This document shows positions 25,110 through 36,182 of a stretch of DNA of 64,000 bases, one piece after another. The DNA comes from Sphagnum compactum (taxonomy: Eukaryota; Bryophyta; Sphagnopsida; Sphagnales): contig OZ234504.1 in NCBI GenBank assembly GCA_965153455.1, positions 2,852,001-2,916,000 of the forward strand. The letters run 5' to 3'. How positions within the stretch are numbered: the stretch's first letter is position 1; every line of letters starts with the position of its first letter. The notes beneath the pieces were generated by a model. The model did no database searches. It was not told the DNA's origin and was given only the letters and a program-made list of their open reading frames with translations. A program made the position numbers and the translations under genes.

Positions 25110-27490
25110 TCACCAATAATCCTTGGAAGAACAAACACCAAGTGATGGAAGCAATTGGTGTCCCTCACTATGGTTGCTGTTGCAACTATTTTTAGAAACG
25201 AACTTCATAAAAGTGTGGCAGTCTTCACATACCCATAGACTCTAGATAATGCGGAGTGGAGTACCAGGAGCCATGCTCATGAGCCCAAATGCATTAGCTA
25301 GTTTCTCACTATGGTGAAACAAATGAAGGGCCTTCTCTTCTTCCTCCACATCATGCAGCACATATTTAGTATCCGGTACATACCCTGTATCATTCATCAG
25401 CCCTGACAATCTCTTCAGTTCTGCATGGATTTCAACCATCTGAGGGTGGTCTTGATCTTCTACTACAAATGTACACACCTCATTATTTACTTCAATCCAG
25501 GTGGGACCTGGCTGTTTCTTCACACCTCTTTCCTTTCTCTGCAGTTCAACTTTCTCACTGACATCCCAGTTGCCAGCAGCAGAATACATGTTTGATAGCA
25601 GCACATAACCTGCAGCATTTTCAGGCTCCAGTTCAAGAACTTGCTTAGCGACATGTTTTCCCATCTCCACAGTGCCATGAATTCTGCAAGTGCCCAGCAA
25701 AGCTGTCCATACAGCTGCATTCGGTTTACAGGGCATCTCCTTTATCACGTTCTCTGCCTCCTGCAGATGCCCAGCATGACCAAGAAGGTCAACTATGCAG
25801 GTATAGTGGTCCAATTTTGCAGAAATCATGTAAACTTTGCCCATCAAAGCATAGCACAGTAGGCCTTCATCCACTGGCTACAAGCTGATACAAGACAAAC
25901 AAAAGCGATATCATCTAGCTGTACACCTTCTTCACACATCTGTTTGAAATATTAAAGACCTTCATCACTGTGCCCATACATGGCAAATCCTCCAAGTAGC
26001 ACATTCCAAGTCACCAATCTCATGATGGCATCTTATTGAACACTCTGCAAGCATCCTCCACGCTGCCACATTTTGCATACATGTCAATCAGGCTATTGCC
26101 CATAAAGACATCTGAGTCCCATCCACTTTGAACAATCTGCTCATGAGCACACTACCTCTTCCTACACTGGCACATGCATTCCGCACCCCCACATAAGTGA
26201 CAGGGTCTGGCAGAAGATCTTCCTGTCACGTCTTATGAAATAGCTTGTGCCCTTCCCCACATTTCACATGTCCCAGTATCATGGTGGTCCAAGTGACCAC
26301 ATCTCTAGATGGCATCTTGTTGAACACTCTGCAAGCATCCTCTGTGCTGCTGCATTTGGCATACATGTCAATCAGCTACTCCCCATGAAAGCATCTGACT
26401 CACAACCACTTTGATTGATCAGCTCATGAGCATGCCCGCCATCTTCAAGTCCCATTAAGCTGGCACATGCATTCAGCACCCTGAGAAAAGTGACAGAGTC
26501 TGGCGCCACACCTTCCTGTTGCATTTGTTGGACTAGTTCCAGTGCCTTCAGGCCTTCCCCACATTTCACATGTCCAAATATCATTGCACTCCAAGTGACT
26601 ACGTCAAGTGAAGGAGGCAGCATCTTCTTGAAAACTTGGTGCGCATTGTCCATGCTGCCACATTGCATACATGTCAACCGGGCTACTCCTCACAAAGCCA
26701 TCAGTCTGGCAACCACATTTGATGATCTGCTCATGAATACACCTGCTCTCTTCGAATGCCATTACACTGGCACATGCATTCAGCACTCCCACAAAAGTGA
26801 CAGGATCCCGCTGCATACCATCCTGTTGCATTTGTCAAAATAGTTCCCGTGCCTTGTGCCCTTGCCCACATCTCACATGTCCCAACATCATGGCAGTCCA
26901 AGTGACCACATTCCAGGATGGCATCCTGTCAAACACTCTCTGAGCATCTTCCATGCTGCCACATTTGGCATATATGTCAACCAGGCTATTCCCCACAAAC
27001 ACATCACTCTCGCAACAACCACATTGCATGATCTGCTCATGAGCACGCCTGCCTTCTTCAAGAGCTCGTAAACTAGCACATGCATTGAGCACCGGAACAA
27101 AAGTCAACCTGTCAGGAGTCATATTACCTTTCTGTTGTTGCAGCAGTTGTTGGTAAAGCTCCATTGCCTTCTGATGTTGCCCAGCCGTGAAAAATCTTGC
27201 AAGCTTTTCATTCCATGCAAAGATGTCCAACTGCTGCTGCAGCAGCACAACATTGGTGCCGTTCCTTGGTGCCATTGCGACCAGCTCTGCTGCCACCCAT
27301 GGAGCAAGTCTGCCGTCCCCGACCCACACTTATGCTTGAAATCTGGATAGTTTACGTTCTCCTTCTGCAACCTACAATCCCCCCACCGCGAAGGATCTGA
27401 AAAGAATTCCGCCAAAGCTTCTCCCTCTCGCCTGTTGTTGCTACTGCTGAAGCTGCTGAAGCTGGTCCACACTTCTGTCCACTTCTCCAT
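25110..27490 (-). pseudogene. PPR-DYW (PLS-class) RNA-editing factor pseudogene
   Basis: Derived from a nuclear gene for an organelle-targeted pentatricopeptide-repeat protein of the cytidine-to-uridine editing type. Minus-strand order: ATG at 27490 with a Ser-rich N terminus; PPR repeats (DRLTFVPVLNACAS..., VFVGNSLVDIYAKCGSMEDA, NVVTWTAMMLGHVRCGQG and relatives) to about 26000; E and E+ motifs (PNAAVWTALLGTCRIHG, GYVLLSNMYSAAGNWD); then a DYW-type domain with the HSE zinc/catalytic motif (25305-25313), CEDCH (25215-25229) and a final Asp-Tyr-Trp before TGA at 25110-25112. Breaks: a frameshift near 27325, TGA at 26835-26837, a frameshift near 26660, a stop at 26372-26374, several lesions between 25870 and 26370, TAG at 25242-25244 inside the DYW domain, and a frame change near 25190. 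These lie along its whole length, so it cannot encode the protein. The 210-codon open frame at 25242-25874 is its best-preserved fragment. Confidence 0.9.
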
Positions 27491-28061
27491 GAGACTATCG
27501 CTCTCTGCAGTGAGCGATGCGCCTCGATTGTGAGTCGATGGTGCACTGCCATCGCCACAAAGGGAAGAATTGAAGGAAGCGAATCGAGGGGTTGGGTCCT
27601 CATGGGTGGCGACCCGTGAGGACCCAATCTCTCACGTACGTGTGCGCTTCGCCGCGCGCTTCTCTTTTCTCATAAAGTTTTGAGTTCACGCGAACGCGTG
27701 GTCGTGTTCTGTGCAGAGGACGTGGACACGCACTAAAGAAGAAGAGCTTGTGTCTGCGTTTTCTTGTCATTTGCATTCAAGAGATTTTCTAGGGTTTGTT
27801 TTTGGGGTGGATTTGTGCTTCATTTTCTTCTCATCATCACGAGTTTTTAAAGTGTTGTGTGTGGAGGTAATGGATCGGAGGAGAACGAGCTTTGCTCTGA
27901 TCCGAGAGGGAGGCGAGCAAATAGAAGAGAGCTGCTGCTGCTGCTGCTACTGCTGTTGCACGTGAGGAAAACGAGAAAAGACGAGCGAGAGAAGAAGAAG
28001 AAGAAGAAGAAGAAGAAGAAGAAAGGGTTTGTTTAGAGGAGGGTTTGGATGCTCCGAAGAG
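27491..28061 (+). promoter_or_regulatory. Shared upstream region of divergent genes; 5' leader of the NDUFAF4-like gene
   Basis: Lies between the head-to-head starts of the PPR pseudogene (-) and the NDUFAF4-like gene (+). It is GC-richer around 27620-27730. It carries a CTG/CTA run near 27931-27956 and a GAA run at about 27991-28022 just before the ATG at 28062, probably in the transcribed leader. No definite TATA box was identified. Confidence 0.45.
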
Positions 28062-29543
28062 ATGGGACAGACACTGCGCAAGCTAGCTCCAATAGCCAGG
28101 AAAACTCCACCAAAACCTCAGCAGCGGCAACAACAACAACAAACTGCTCCTGCAGCAGCCCGAGTCCGGCAGTCCGTGGAGATCATTCCTCAGGCTCCAG
28201 AACCTCGTGAGCGGCATTTCCTCACCCTTTCTATACCCCCCTCATTCACTTGCTATGTAAGGAGATTGTCCACTTTCAAAGAGGACACAGGAATGCCATT
28301 GAGCTCAAATCACATTGCAATTTCTGTGACCAGATCCTACATCTTCCTTGTTCCTCATTCTTCTTGTTCGTGTGCTTGTTCTTGTGCTTGTGCTTCTTCT
28401 TCTTCTTCTTCTTCTTCTTTGCATGATGGTGGTAAGAGCTCATAACGGGCTCTGATCCTTTTGTTCATGGCACAATGGTAAAGAAAGGATGTGTCTATGT
28501 GTTGTTCCTCAATTGTGTGATTGTGCAATGTGGCTCACACATACTTGGGAAGCAGATTTTGCAAGAGACTTCGATCAATCAGCAGCACCATGGTTAAACT
28601 TCTTGTGTGAAAATGTCTGAAGTTTCTTGATCAGAATCAATGACAGAGCATAGATTAGGACATCATGAATTGATGCCAAAGTCAGGATTTTTCTGATCTC
28701 TTTCACTTGGAAAGATGATCCTTTTTGCCGTTGGATCAAGAATTCAGGCCTGCAAACTCTTTGAAATTCTTTTACCGTATTGTAATTTTGGCTACTGTTT
28801 TTATATTGAGTTCAAGAATGCCAGATTGTGTCTGAAAGTAAAATTGTATATTTCTGCTGCAGAAATGATAATAGAGCCTGCACAGAATACGAGGGATGGT
28901 TTGGAACTTGATCCCAAATATGCAGCTATGATGCAGCAGGTGGTTGGAAGAATTACTACCAGGCCTGGAGGCACTCAAGAAATGGGTCCTGTATGTTCTT
29001 CCCCCCTTTGAAACTCTCAGTCACCCATTCTGTCTTCTTCTCTCTGAAGTTCAACGTACACAGAATCTGGCAGTTAGCTAATTCACCTGTTTCAAGACTC
29101 TTCTTGAGATTTTCTGTCATCATTTCTGCAAAATTATCATGCTCCAATGAATGTGGAAGCATCTGCACTCCTGGAAGTGTTTTTGTTGAGTGATTTTTGG
29201 GTGTCTTTCGCAGGCACATGAGGCCGCAGAATATAGACGACCAAAGCCAACAAATCGACACACATCTGCACTTACTGGTCCTGATGAGGAACGCATAGTG
29301 GCACCTGGGACCTTGAATCTGGCTCAAATTCATGAACTTTTTCACCTTCACCAACAAGCTCAAGTTGAAGGCCAACAGGAAAAGCCTGTGGACACTCAAT
29401 TTTTAGCTAAAAAATTCAATGTGGATGTAGTACTCCTGGAGAAAGTTTTGCACTTCAGTTCCCTCCCAGAGAAGCCAAAACAAGATGCAGGAAACCAGAG
29501 AATAGATCCTTCACAACGGAAATCAGGTGGGCTGGAAACATAA
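28062..29543 (+). CDS. NDUFAF4-like mitochondrial complex I assembly factor, 3 exons
   Basis: Exons 28062-28206, 28863-28990 and 29214-29543, all with GT-AG borders and phases that match, give 200 residues. The N terminus MGQTLRKLAPIARK has Gly2, a possible N-myristoylation site, and is basic; a Gln/Pro-rich low-complexity segment follows (about residues 20-40). Exon 2 encodes LDPKYAAMMQQVVGRI and exon 3 encodes PGTLNLAQIHELFHLHQ, then KFNVDVVLLEKVLHFSSLP. That order (DPKFxxMLxxMVGRI, PGTLNxAQ, helix-turn-helix-like end) is what I recall from plant proteins annotated as NDUFAF4-like, which in animals help build the membrane arm of respiratory complex I. The open frame continues past the first donor but would add only an intron-derived Ser/Cys-rich tail. 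Gene structure is solid; the functional name is from family memory and less certain. Confidence 0.7.
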
Positions 29544-31729
29544 ATCTCATAGTGGGGTTTTAGATCTAGAGCCAAAAGCCTCCTTTTGAGGCCCTGAGGT
29601 TTAAAGGCTGTTTTGATAGTTTGGTGGCAGTCTCTTCAAGAGTGACTTGGGATGGAAATGTTTAGTTTCCTCACACAAAACTGTTCAGCATACTCAGGGG
29701 ATTGTAATAGGCTATCACATGGCTTAATGCAAGAATGTTAAGTACTGCAGACAGATGGGAATAGGCTATCTTTGTGCTCCCAAATTCTTGGGAGCCAACA
29801 ATATTGGTAGATGAGAGGGAGCTACACTCTCTTGAGTTTTGATCAGGTTGATCCTTGCAAGAAGATTTTTTGAGATCTGCAATGCTTCTTTTTTTTTGCA
29901 CTGACCTCTTTCCACTGGAAGGTATGTGCACATCTCAGAAGGGACCTTGACAGTTCAGCTGTGCTGTGGCCAAAGCATTCTGGATTGTGTGGGATCTAAC
30001 CTTCCACACTCATTGTCATGTTACCTTCAAAACTGTGGTTGTGGAGATTTTTCTGCAATTTCATATAGGTATATGGTTGCAGCATTAGAAGTGTTGGTGG
30101 GATGGACCCAAGAGGAGAGTCTTGGGGCTGCCATGGCCCAGAAGACTTGAGCACTCAAGGATCCATCCTGGAAAACAGCCTTGAGGTACTTTCTGCATCA
30201 TCTTTTTCCCTGAATATTGTGGGCATGTCCTTATCTTGTTCTTGAATTTCAGTTGTTTTTTGTACGCTTTCTAGATTTCATCAATCAGGGTGAGATCTTT
30301 AGGAACAGAGTCAATTCTATTACATAGGATAAACCATGCACACTCTGCAAAAGTTTTGTAGACTCCTACCCTCTGAAACATAAGGTAATACATCATTTAT
30401 TCCATAGCTTCAGAGTGCTATATTTTCAAAATGGAATCTTCAAAATTGAAAAAAAATAAATCTTATGTTGAAAATGAACTTGTGTGACCCAGAAGTGGTT
30501 TAGGGTTCAAGGAGTCACATCACTTTGTTGTTGCTCCAAGGAAAAGAGTGCACGTGAAAACTTGTCTTCCCTCTAAAGATGGAAAGCTTCTGGGTTTTGC
30601 TTCATGAAGACACCTCAAAGGATGGCAGAGGTGTTTGGCATGTTGTTAGTTGTTTTCTTTGTTTTTGTGGGCTTGCAAGAATGGTTGTTGCTACTAGTGA
30701 GGGAGAGATGGAGTCAAATTTATGACTAAACATATCTGGAAGATATGAGGTTGTGTGGACTCAAGCTCAGGAACTAAGATCAGTGTGAGGAAGCTCTCGC
30801 CAGAAGATGTCTCAACAATCAGGTTTTTGGATGAAAAAGTACTGATCTTAGACTTGGAAACAATTTTCTTTCTAATTCCACTATGCTCGGAATTGTAGAT
30901 AAGTCTGAGTTAGTAAGAAACTTCATGAATAAAACTGGATGGGGAATGATGCAAATTCTAGGAGGCCAGAGCTCAGTATTGGGATGCATTTAGGGGGCAT
31001 GGTTGTTGATGGGTTGTGGGACTGAAAACCTTGACAGTGTGGAGAAGAAGTTCTTACTGTAATTTCTTGATGCGTGAAACCTCAATGGGGTATCTTTTAG
31101 GGTACATAGGATTGCTATATGACTGAAAGCCAAGGGAGAAAGGGATATTTTCTACCCATGGGTTTCTGAGATTTCTGTGACTACTAGTACTTAAAAGGCT
31201 TGTCAGATTGTAGGAGAAAACATTCTGTGAAGACCAAGGCGTAGAGCAAAGGGTGGACCTTTCACTAGATTGTTGAATGCATGAGGATTGGGTTAGGGTT
31301 AGGAACTCAAATGGTATGGGTGGACCTTTGTTTAGATTGTCAAATGCATGAGGATTGGGTTAGGGTTAGGAGCTCAAATGGTAAGCTGAGAGAGTTGACC
31401 CCATCTCGGCATCCAAATTTTTAGATGAAGTAATTCTACAGAAGTTATGTCATGTCACTGAAAAGGAGAAATGGCAGTAGCATGTGTAATGTATTAAGGA
31501 ATTGAAAGAGCTGCAGATGAATGTGCAGGTTGTAAGGTGTTTGTGTGAGACTATATGGCTATGTTGTGACAAATTGTTTTGTGACAGAGCTGCAAATGCT
31601 GTGAATTGTCTCATTCTGTGCTTTGTTTGAATGGTTTTCTATACCACTCTTTTTTTAGTTACACATCTATTATTGTGCGTTGGGAAAAAGAGACTCCCAA
31701 AACAAAATGATTCAAAAGGTGAAATAATT
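29544..31729. other. Intergenic DNA after the NDUFAF4-like gene
   Basis: The first few hundred bases should hold its 3' untranslated region. Base composition stays moderate to about 31.6 kb. A plus-strand open frame at 29926-30150 is Cys-rich but unrecognised. A 67-bp tandem duplication lies at 31251-31383. No further gene is supported. Confidence 0.4.
31251..31383 (+). repeat. 67-bp tandem duplication
   Basis: Two adjacent units (31251-31317 and 31318-31383) share GGGTGGACCTTT, AGATTGT, AAATGCATGAGGATTGGGTT and AGGGTTAGGA(A/G)CTCAAATGGTA, with a few substitutions. Confidence 0.85.
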
Positions 31730-32440
31730 CTAGCAAAGAACAAATCAAATTCCTGGTTCTATTTGCAAGTGAAATTGAAATTGAAATAAAAAATGGAACT
31801 GATTTTCAAAACTGGAATTGAATTTCTATTTTATTTTTGAAGAACTGCACCTGATACTAGATTTCTAGTCCCATTGATGGGTGGAATCAAATCCAAAACT
31901 GAATCAGTTTTAATCTATATTTTGGCTTAGAACCAAAGTTGAGGGTTCTCCATAAAAGTAACGAGATTGCCCAACATGGGTATGACGCATTTTATATAGA
32001 AGGGTTTATTAGCCGACCCTTTTGGATTTTCAACTCCCTTCCCTAAGGTCAAGGGATCTCAAATCGGGAAGGGTCTATTGATAGACCTTTCTCCTACGTA
32101 AAGCATAAAGCGTTATCGTGACAATGACATTGTAAAAAGGATAGTATCGTAGCGACAAGGATAGCAAGGAGGAACAAATTGGAAGAATATCACTAGGTGG
32201 AAGTTATTTTGACAACTTGGAAAGTACCTTTCACATTGTGTACATTATTGTTCTTATGACATAATTTCGATATCAACGAACAATTTTTTTTTGACCCAAT
32301 GAGGGACAAAAATATACAAAGGAGAAAATGCGATGATTCTTATGAACTACAAACCTAATATGAGCTTGGCATTTCCTTAGGTCCCCAACAAGTTAGTACA
32401 CATACAAGCCTGGGATCACCTTAGGTCATAGTATGGAATG
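31730..32440 (+). repeat. Dispersed repeat, copy 1 (partner at about 55490-55870)
   Basis: Ordered matches with 55490-55870: CCTGGTTCTATTT, TTTTTGAAGAACT(G/A)(C/G)ACCTGA, AATCAAATCCAAAACTGA or a close variant, GGTTCTCCATAAAAGT, CCTAATATGAGCTT(G/A)GCATT, CCTTAGGTCATAGTATGGAAT. An extra segment of about 300 bp (near 31970-32330) is present only here. Noncoding; family unknown. Confidence 0.6.
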
Positions 32441-34479
32441 CACAAGCGATCTTCATTCATAATAGTTGCAATGTCATGGTCATTAGAGAAACTAACAATA
32501 GGTATATATGGTTTCACATCTATACAACAATAATCGCTGAAATCATTAACTTGGAAAGATGAAGATACCACTAGTTGTTGCATCATAGTTGCAAAGGTGA
32601 CCAAAACTGCATTTGAAAACTTCTCTTTGTTGATTGTGATCATGCAACTTTCTGTTTGTCTATGTATGTGAGCTTGGATATTAAGGTGAAATATTCTCCT
32701 TGTGATTCATGATAAACTAACCTTTCAACTGTGTTAAAAGGGTTATATTGTTGAATGTGAAGGTTGTGAAATATATACTTAACAAGTGCTTCGAGACTTG
32801 GAGCTCCTCTAAAGCACAAAAACAATTTTTGGAATATGATTTGTGTATACCCATTAGAGTGGTTTCATGAAGGTTTGATAGTGTTCAAACTCAAGTAGCC
32901 TAGGAGTCTTTAAGATGCTTGTCATCCAACCCAAGTTAGATAGTACATATGATACATGTGTAATCGGTTTGTCCATGTTTATAAGAATATAAAAAAGTGT
33001 TTCCATGGTATGGTGTAAGCAAAAAGTAGTCATAGCTTGACATTTTTCATTGCAACAAATTTTTTATGTGTTTCTATAAATATTTGAAGAATGTAACACA
33101 CAAAGTGTGCACATTGTACCGTGAAAACACCAGAGAAATTTTCATCACCATCTTGACCCTTTTTGTGCAAAAAAATCGGTTGCATTTGTGTCATGTTAAC
33201 TTGGATGAACACATCCCTTTGGTCTCATTCTCCTCCAAGTTATTAAACTCCAAGAAATGAGCTGATTTTTAATGTTCATGGTGAAACTTGCAATGAGTGT
33301 GGGAAGAAAAAAGAAAAAAAAGGGGGGCACAAGGAATGTTCTACAACCCTATCTCTTAGTATTAAGAGCAATATTTTTATATTGTTGTGTTAAACAATGG
33401 AGATGTCTAAGGTTTTTTTTAATTTTGTGATATTATTTTTTTGGCTAATTTGGCTAATTTTTGTAGTTAGAATGAATTAAAATATTGAAAACATGAAACA
33501 CAAATTTGAAAAACCCTTGCATTTTGAATACTATTTTTAATGTAATGAAGCTGACCAAGATGACAGATACTTGTCCCTTTCTCCTTCAACACATGATTTT
33601 TCACAATTTTTTTTTATTTTTTAATTTTTAATTTTTATTTTCATTTCATTTCCGGGCTGCTAGAGCCAAAGTGGCAAGCATCCTTAGGTAGATTTCAACT
33701 TAATTGACATCACAATTTGTAGATTTAATTTAAAATAAAATAAAATTTGTGATAAAATATTCCTTTAAAAAAATTGTGTTACCTTTTGGCAATGATTTAC
33801 TCAAGAAAAAAGGGACTATTTCCAAGAATGTATGACCTTTTCCAACATCTTTTTTGAATTTTATTTAGAGCAAATCTTGATTTTGTTGATAGCTTCAACA
33901 ACTAAATTATATCTACTTAATGTTAAAACAACACTTCTTCATTTGGAGATACTCAAAAAATTGGCTTAGATATTGGGAGGGGTGGGGGGTCTAAAAGTCA
34001 CATTTTCATTTATAAGGCATGCTTGGCATTTAAAGTGAGGGTGAAGCATTCAAGTGCACGGTGCTATTGAAAACACATTGGAAACCTATTGGGAAATTGG
34101 AGAGCAAATTCAAAATATGGCAAATAGTCATTGGGAATAGGTTGGGAACCTCATGGAACACATTGGGGACACTAAATTCAAACCCCACTTCCCCTTGAAA
34201 GAGTAAAAGATTGGCACTGTTCGGTGTGTGTTGGCTCACCTCATTCGTCCCTAAGAATTTCTATCCTTACTTGTGTTTGTCACCATTTTTGGCCTAGACT
34301 AATAACCGGGGCATGAATTTTGTGGAAATAGTAAGAGGGGTCGTGTAAGAAACTCTATGCGATTAAGCCAAGTACAAACTTAAAAGCTTATTCCATGTGA
34401 TTAAAGCTAATTACAAACTTAAAAACTTGTTCAAACTAAGTTGGCAAAATACAAACATAGAGACCTTAAACATTCTAAT
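32441..34479. other. AT-rich intergenic DNA, no gene seen
   Basis: Short open frames only (for example 32416-32643 and 33030-33212, minus), none recognised. A/T-rich tracts are common, and a G-run occurs near 33320. Confidence 0.45.
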
Positions 34480-34955
34480 GTACAATTGCAACAACAAAGG
34501 TACAAAAATTTACAAAATGAAATTAAACACACTTCGCCAACCAAATTCCTCAAGGACTAAAGATGATCACTTAATACACTTCTTACTTTTCTTACACTCT
34601 AGTGTACAATTGCAACAACAATGATACGAAATTTACAAAATGAAATTAAACACACTTCACCAACCAAACTCCTCAAGGACTAGAGATGATCACTTAATAC
34701 ACTTCTTACTCTCTAGTGTACAATTGCAACAACAATGATACGAAATTTACAAAATGAAATTAAACACACTTCACCAACCAAACTCCTCAAGGACTAAAGA
34801 TGATCACTTAATACACTTCTTACTTTTCTTACACTCTAGTGTACAATTGCAACAACAATGATACGAAATTTACAAAATGAAATTAAACACACTTCACCAA
34901 CCAAATTCCTCAAGGACTAGAGATGATCACTTAATACACTTCTTACTTTTCTTGT
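34480..34955 (+). repeat. Four-copy tandem repeat, about 114-124 bp per unit
   Basis: Units begin GTACAATTGCAACAACAA at 34480, 34604, 34718 and 34841. Each continues with TTTACAAAATGAAATTAAAC, ACACTTC(A/G)CCAACCAAA, TCCTCAAGGACTA and GATGATCACTTAATACACTT. The second unit is about 10 bp shorter than the others because TTTTCTTACA is missing at its end. The first unit is the most diverged. Confidence 0.9.
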
Positions 34956-35285
34956 CCAAGCCAAAAAGAAACAAGAGAAAACTCTCCAAGACTTTACTGC
35001 ATACTAATCATCTAATAATCACATAGGTACGCACATATCTACCTACCTACATACATACATGTACTTATCTCCAAACTATTGTATTCCATGCTCTTTTTAC
35101 TCATCATATGATTACAGGAAGGTGTTGACAAAAGAGTGCAAGTTTCAAGCTGCATGGCCAACTAGTTTGCAAGGTTTAATATGCGTTGTCTGCTCTTTCA
35201 AGTTTCACCAGGTCCAAGAACTCATGTGGTTGTGGGCTTGAATCCCAGACCAATAATTTGTTGTGGGGTTTAGGGTTTAGGGCAG

Positions 35286-36182
35286 CTACTTGAGTGTAGA
35301 AACCATAACGGTGTCGCTAAGGGAGCTGTATTCATACCAAGTTTTGTGTTCAACAACGTCCATGTCTTCCTTATGTGCGTCCATGTAACTTCTGTAGGCT
35401 GGTGCACCAGGCCTGATGATATTATCAGCCACAATGACTGTCCCCTTGGAAATCAATCCGGCTTCTTTGAGCAACAAGAAGTCTGGCAAATAGAATTCCT
35501 TGTAATGATCAATAAATACAAAGTCGAAAGTTGAAGCTCCCATCGATTTCAATTGCTGCTTCAACTCGTCTATTTTTGTACCAAGAATCCCATGCACCAC
35601 TTGTACTTTGGAACTCAGCCCTGTGGCGAAACACAAGTTCAAATGGAGGTAAGATTTTGAGGGGGAAAAATAAATAAAATCTTTCTTTCTTTCTTTCATC
35701 ACCCCGTCTAAGGACATCTTTCCATTAGGCTGCTGTGATGACAGTTACATACAGTGTGCTGTGAATTGTGATTACAGCAGCCTAATGGAAAGAGACCCAA
35801 TAATTTAGTGGAAAACATGGAGCTGGAATCACGAATTACCTGCATGGTTAACCATTTGGGTGGCAATCTCAACATTGGCAGCAGAGATTTCAAGACTTAT
35901 AAGCTTGCTGGACGGTTGTTGCAGCCCGGATGCAATACGAACAGCAGAGTAGCCGCAGTATGTACCAAGCTCCAAGGCCGTGTGCGGATTGCAAGAGCGA
36001 ACGTATGTATCCACCAAAGCACCTTTAATAGGACCCACACACATCATCCAGGACACGTTCTCACAGAACTCATCGATGGCCTTTATCACCGATTCAGCGT
36101 TGTCCTTCTCTGCCGTCTTCAGCACATGCTGGAGGAGCCGTGTTTCTGTTTTTTCTCCAAGTTGACCTGCAGCTAGATCCAT
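35286..36182 (-). CDS. Catechol O-methyltransferase-like protein (animal-type COMT fold), 2 exons
   Basis: S-adenosylmethionine- and Mg-dependent methyl transfer to a catechol hydroxyl is the family reaction. Exons 36182-35840 and 35620-35286 (minus), intron GT-AG, give 225 residues, against 221 in soluble human COMT. Visible features: VGPIKGALVD (about 49-58), SAM-binding ELGTYCGYSAVRIA (71-84), ribose-binding Glu98 in LISLEIS, metal ligand Asp152 and catalytic Lys155 in FIDHYKE, metal ligands Asp180-Asn181 in VADN, and Glu211 in TWYEY. These match human Glu90, Asp141, Lys144, Asp169, Asn170 and Glu199 in order, so the active site looks complete. No signal peptide is seen, so it is probably cytosolic. 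It is not the plant lignin COMT (a larger, unrelated subgroup) and is closer to animal COMT than to CCoAOMT. The natural substrate is unknown. The intron contains a perfect hairpin. Confidence 0.88.
35718..35792. repeat. Perfect 19-bp inverted repeat in the COMT intron
   Basis: Arms 35718-35736 (CTTTCCATTAGGCTGCTGT) and 35774-35792 are exact reverse complements, separated by 37 bp. In the pre-mRNA this would form a stable hairpin within the 219-nt intron. Confidence 0.92.

Noticed and set aside
27352-27627. 91-codon minus-strand frame as the PPR gene start
   Set aside because: It is in a different frame from the PPR reading; the ATG at 27490 leads into the recognisable N-terminal sequence.
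29926-30150. Small Cys-rich protein gene
   Set aside because: No signal peptide pattern or family match; probably downstream noncoding DNA of the NDUFAF4-like gene.
34480-34955. CRISPR-like array
   Set aside because: Repeat units are contiguous with no unique spacers, in a eukaryotic nuclear sequence.
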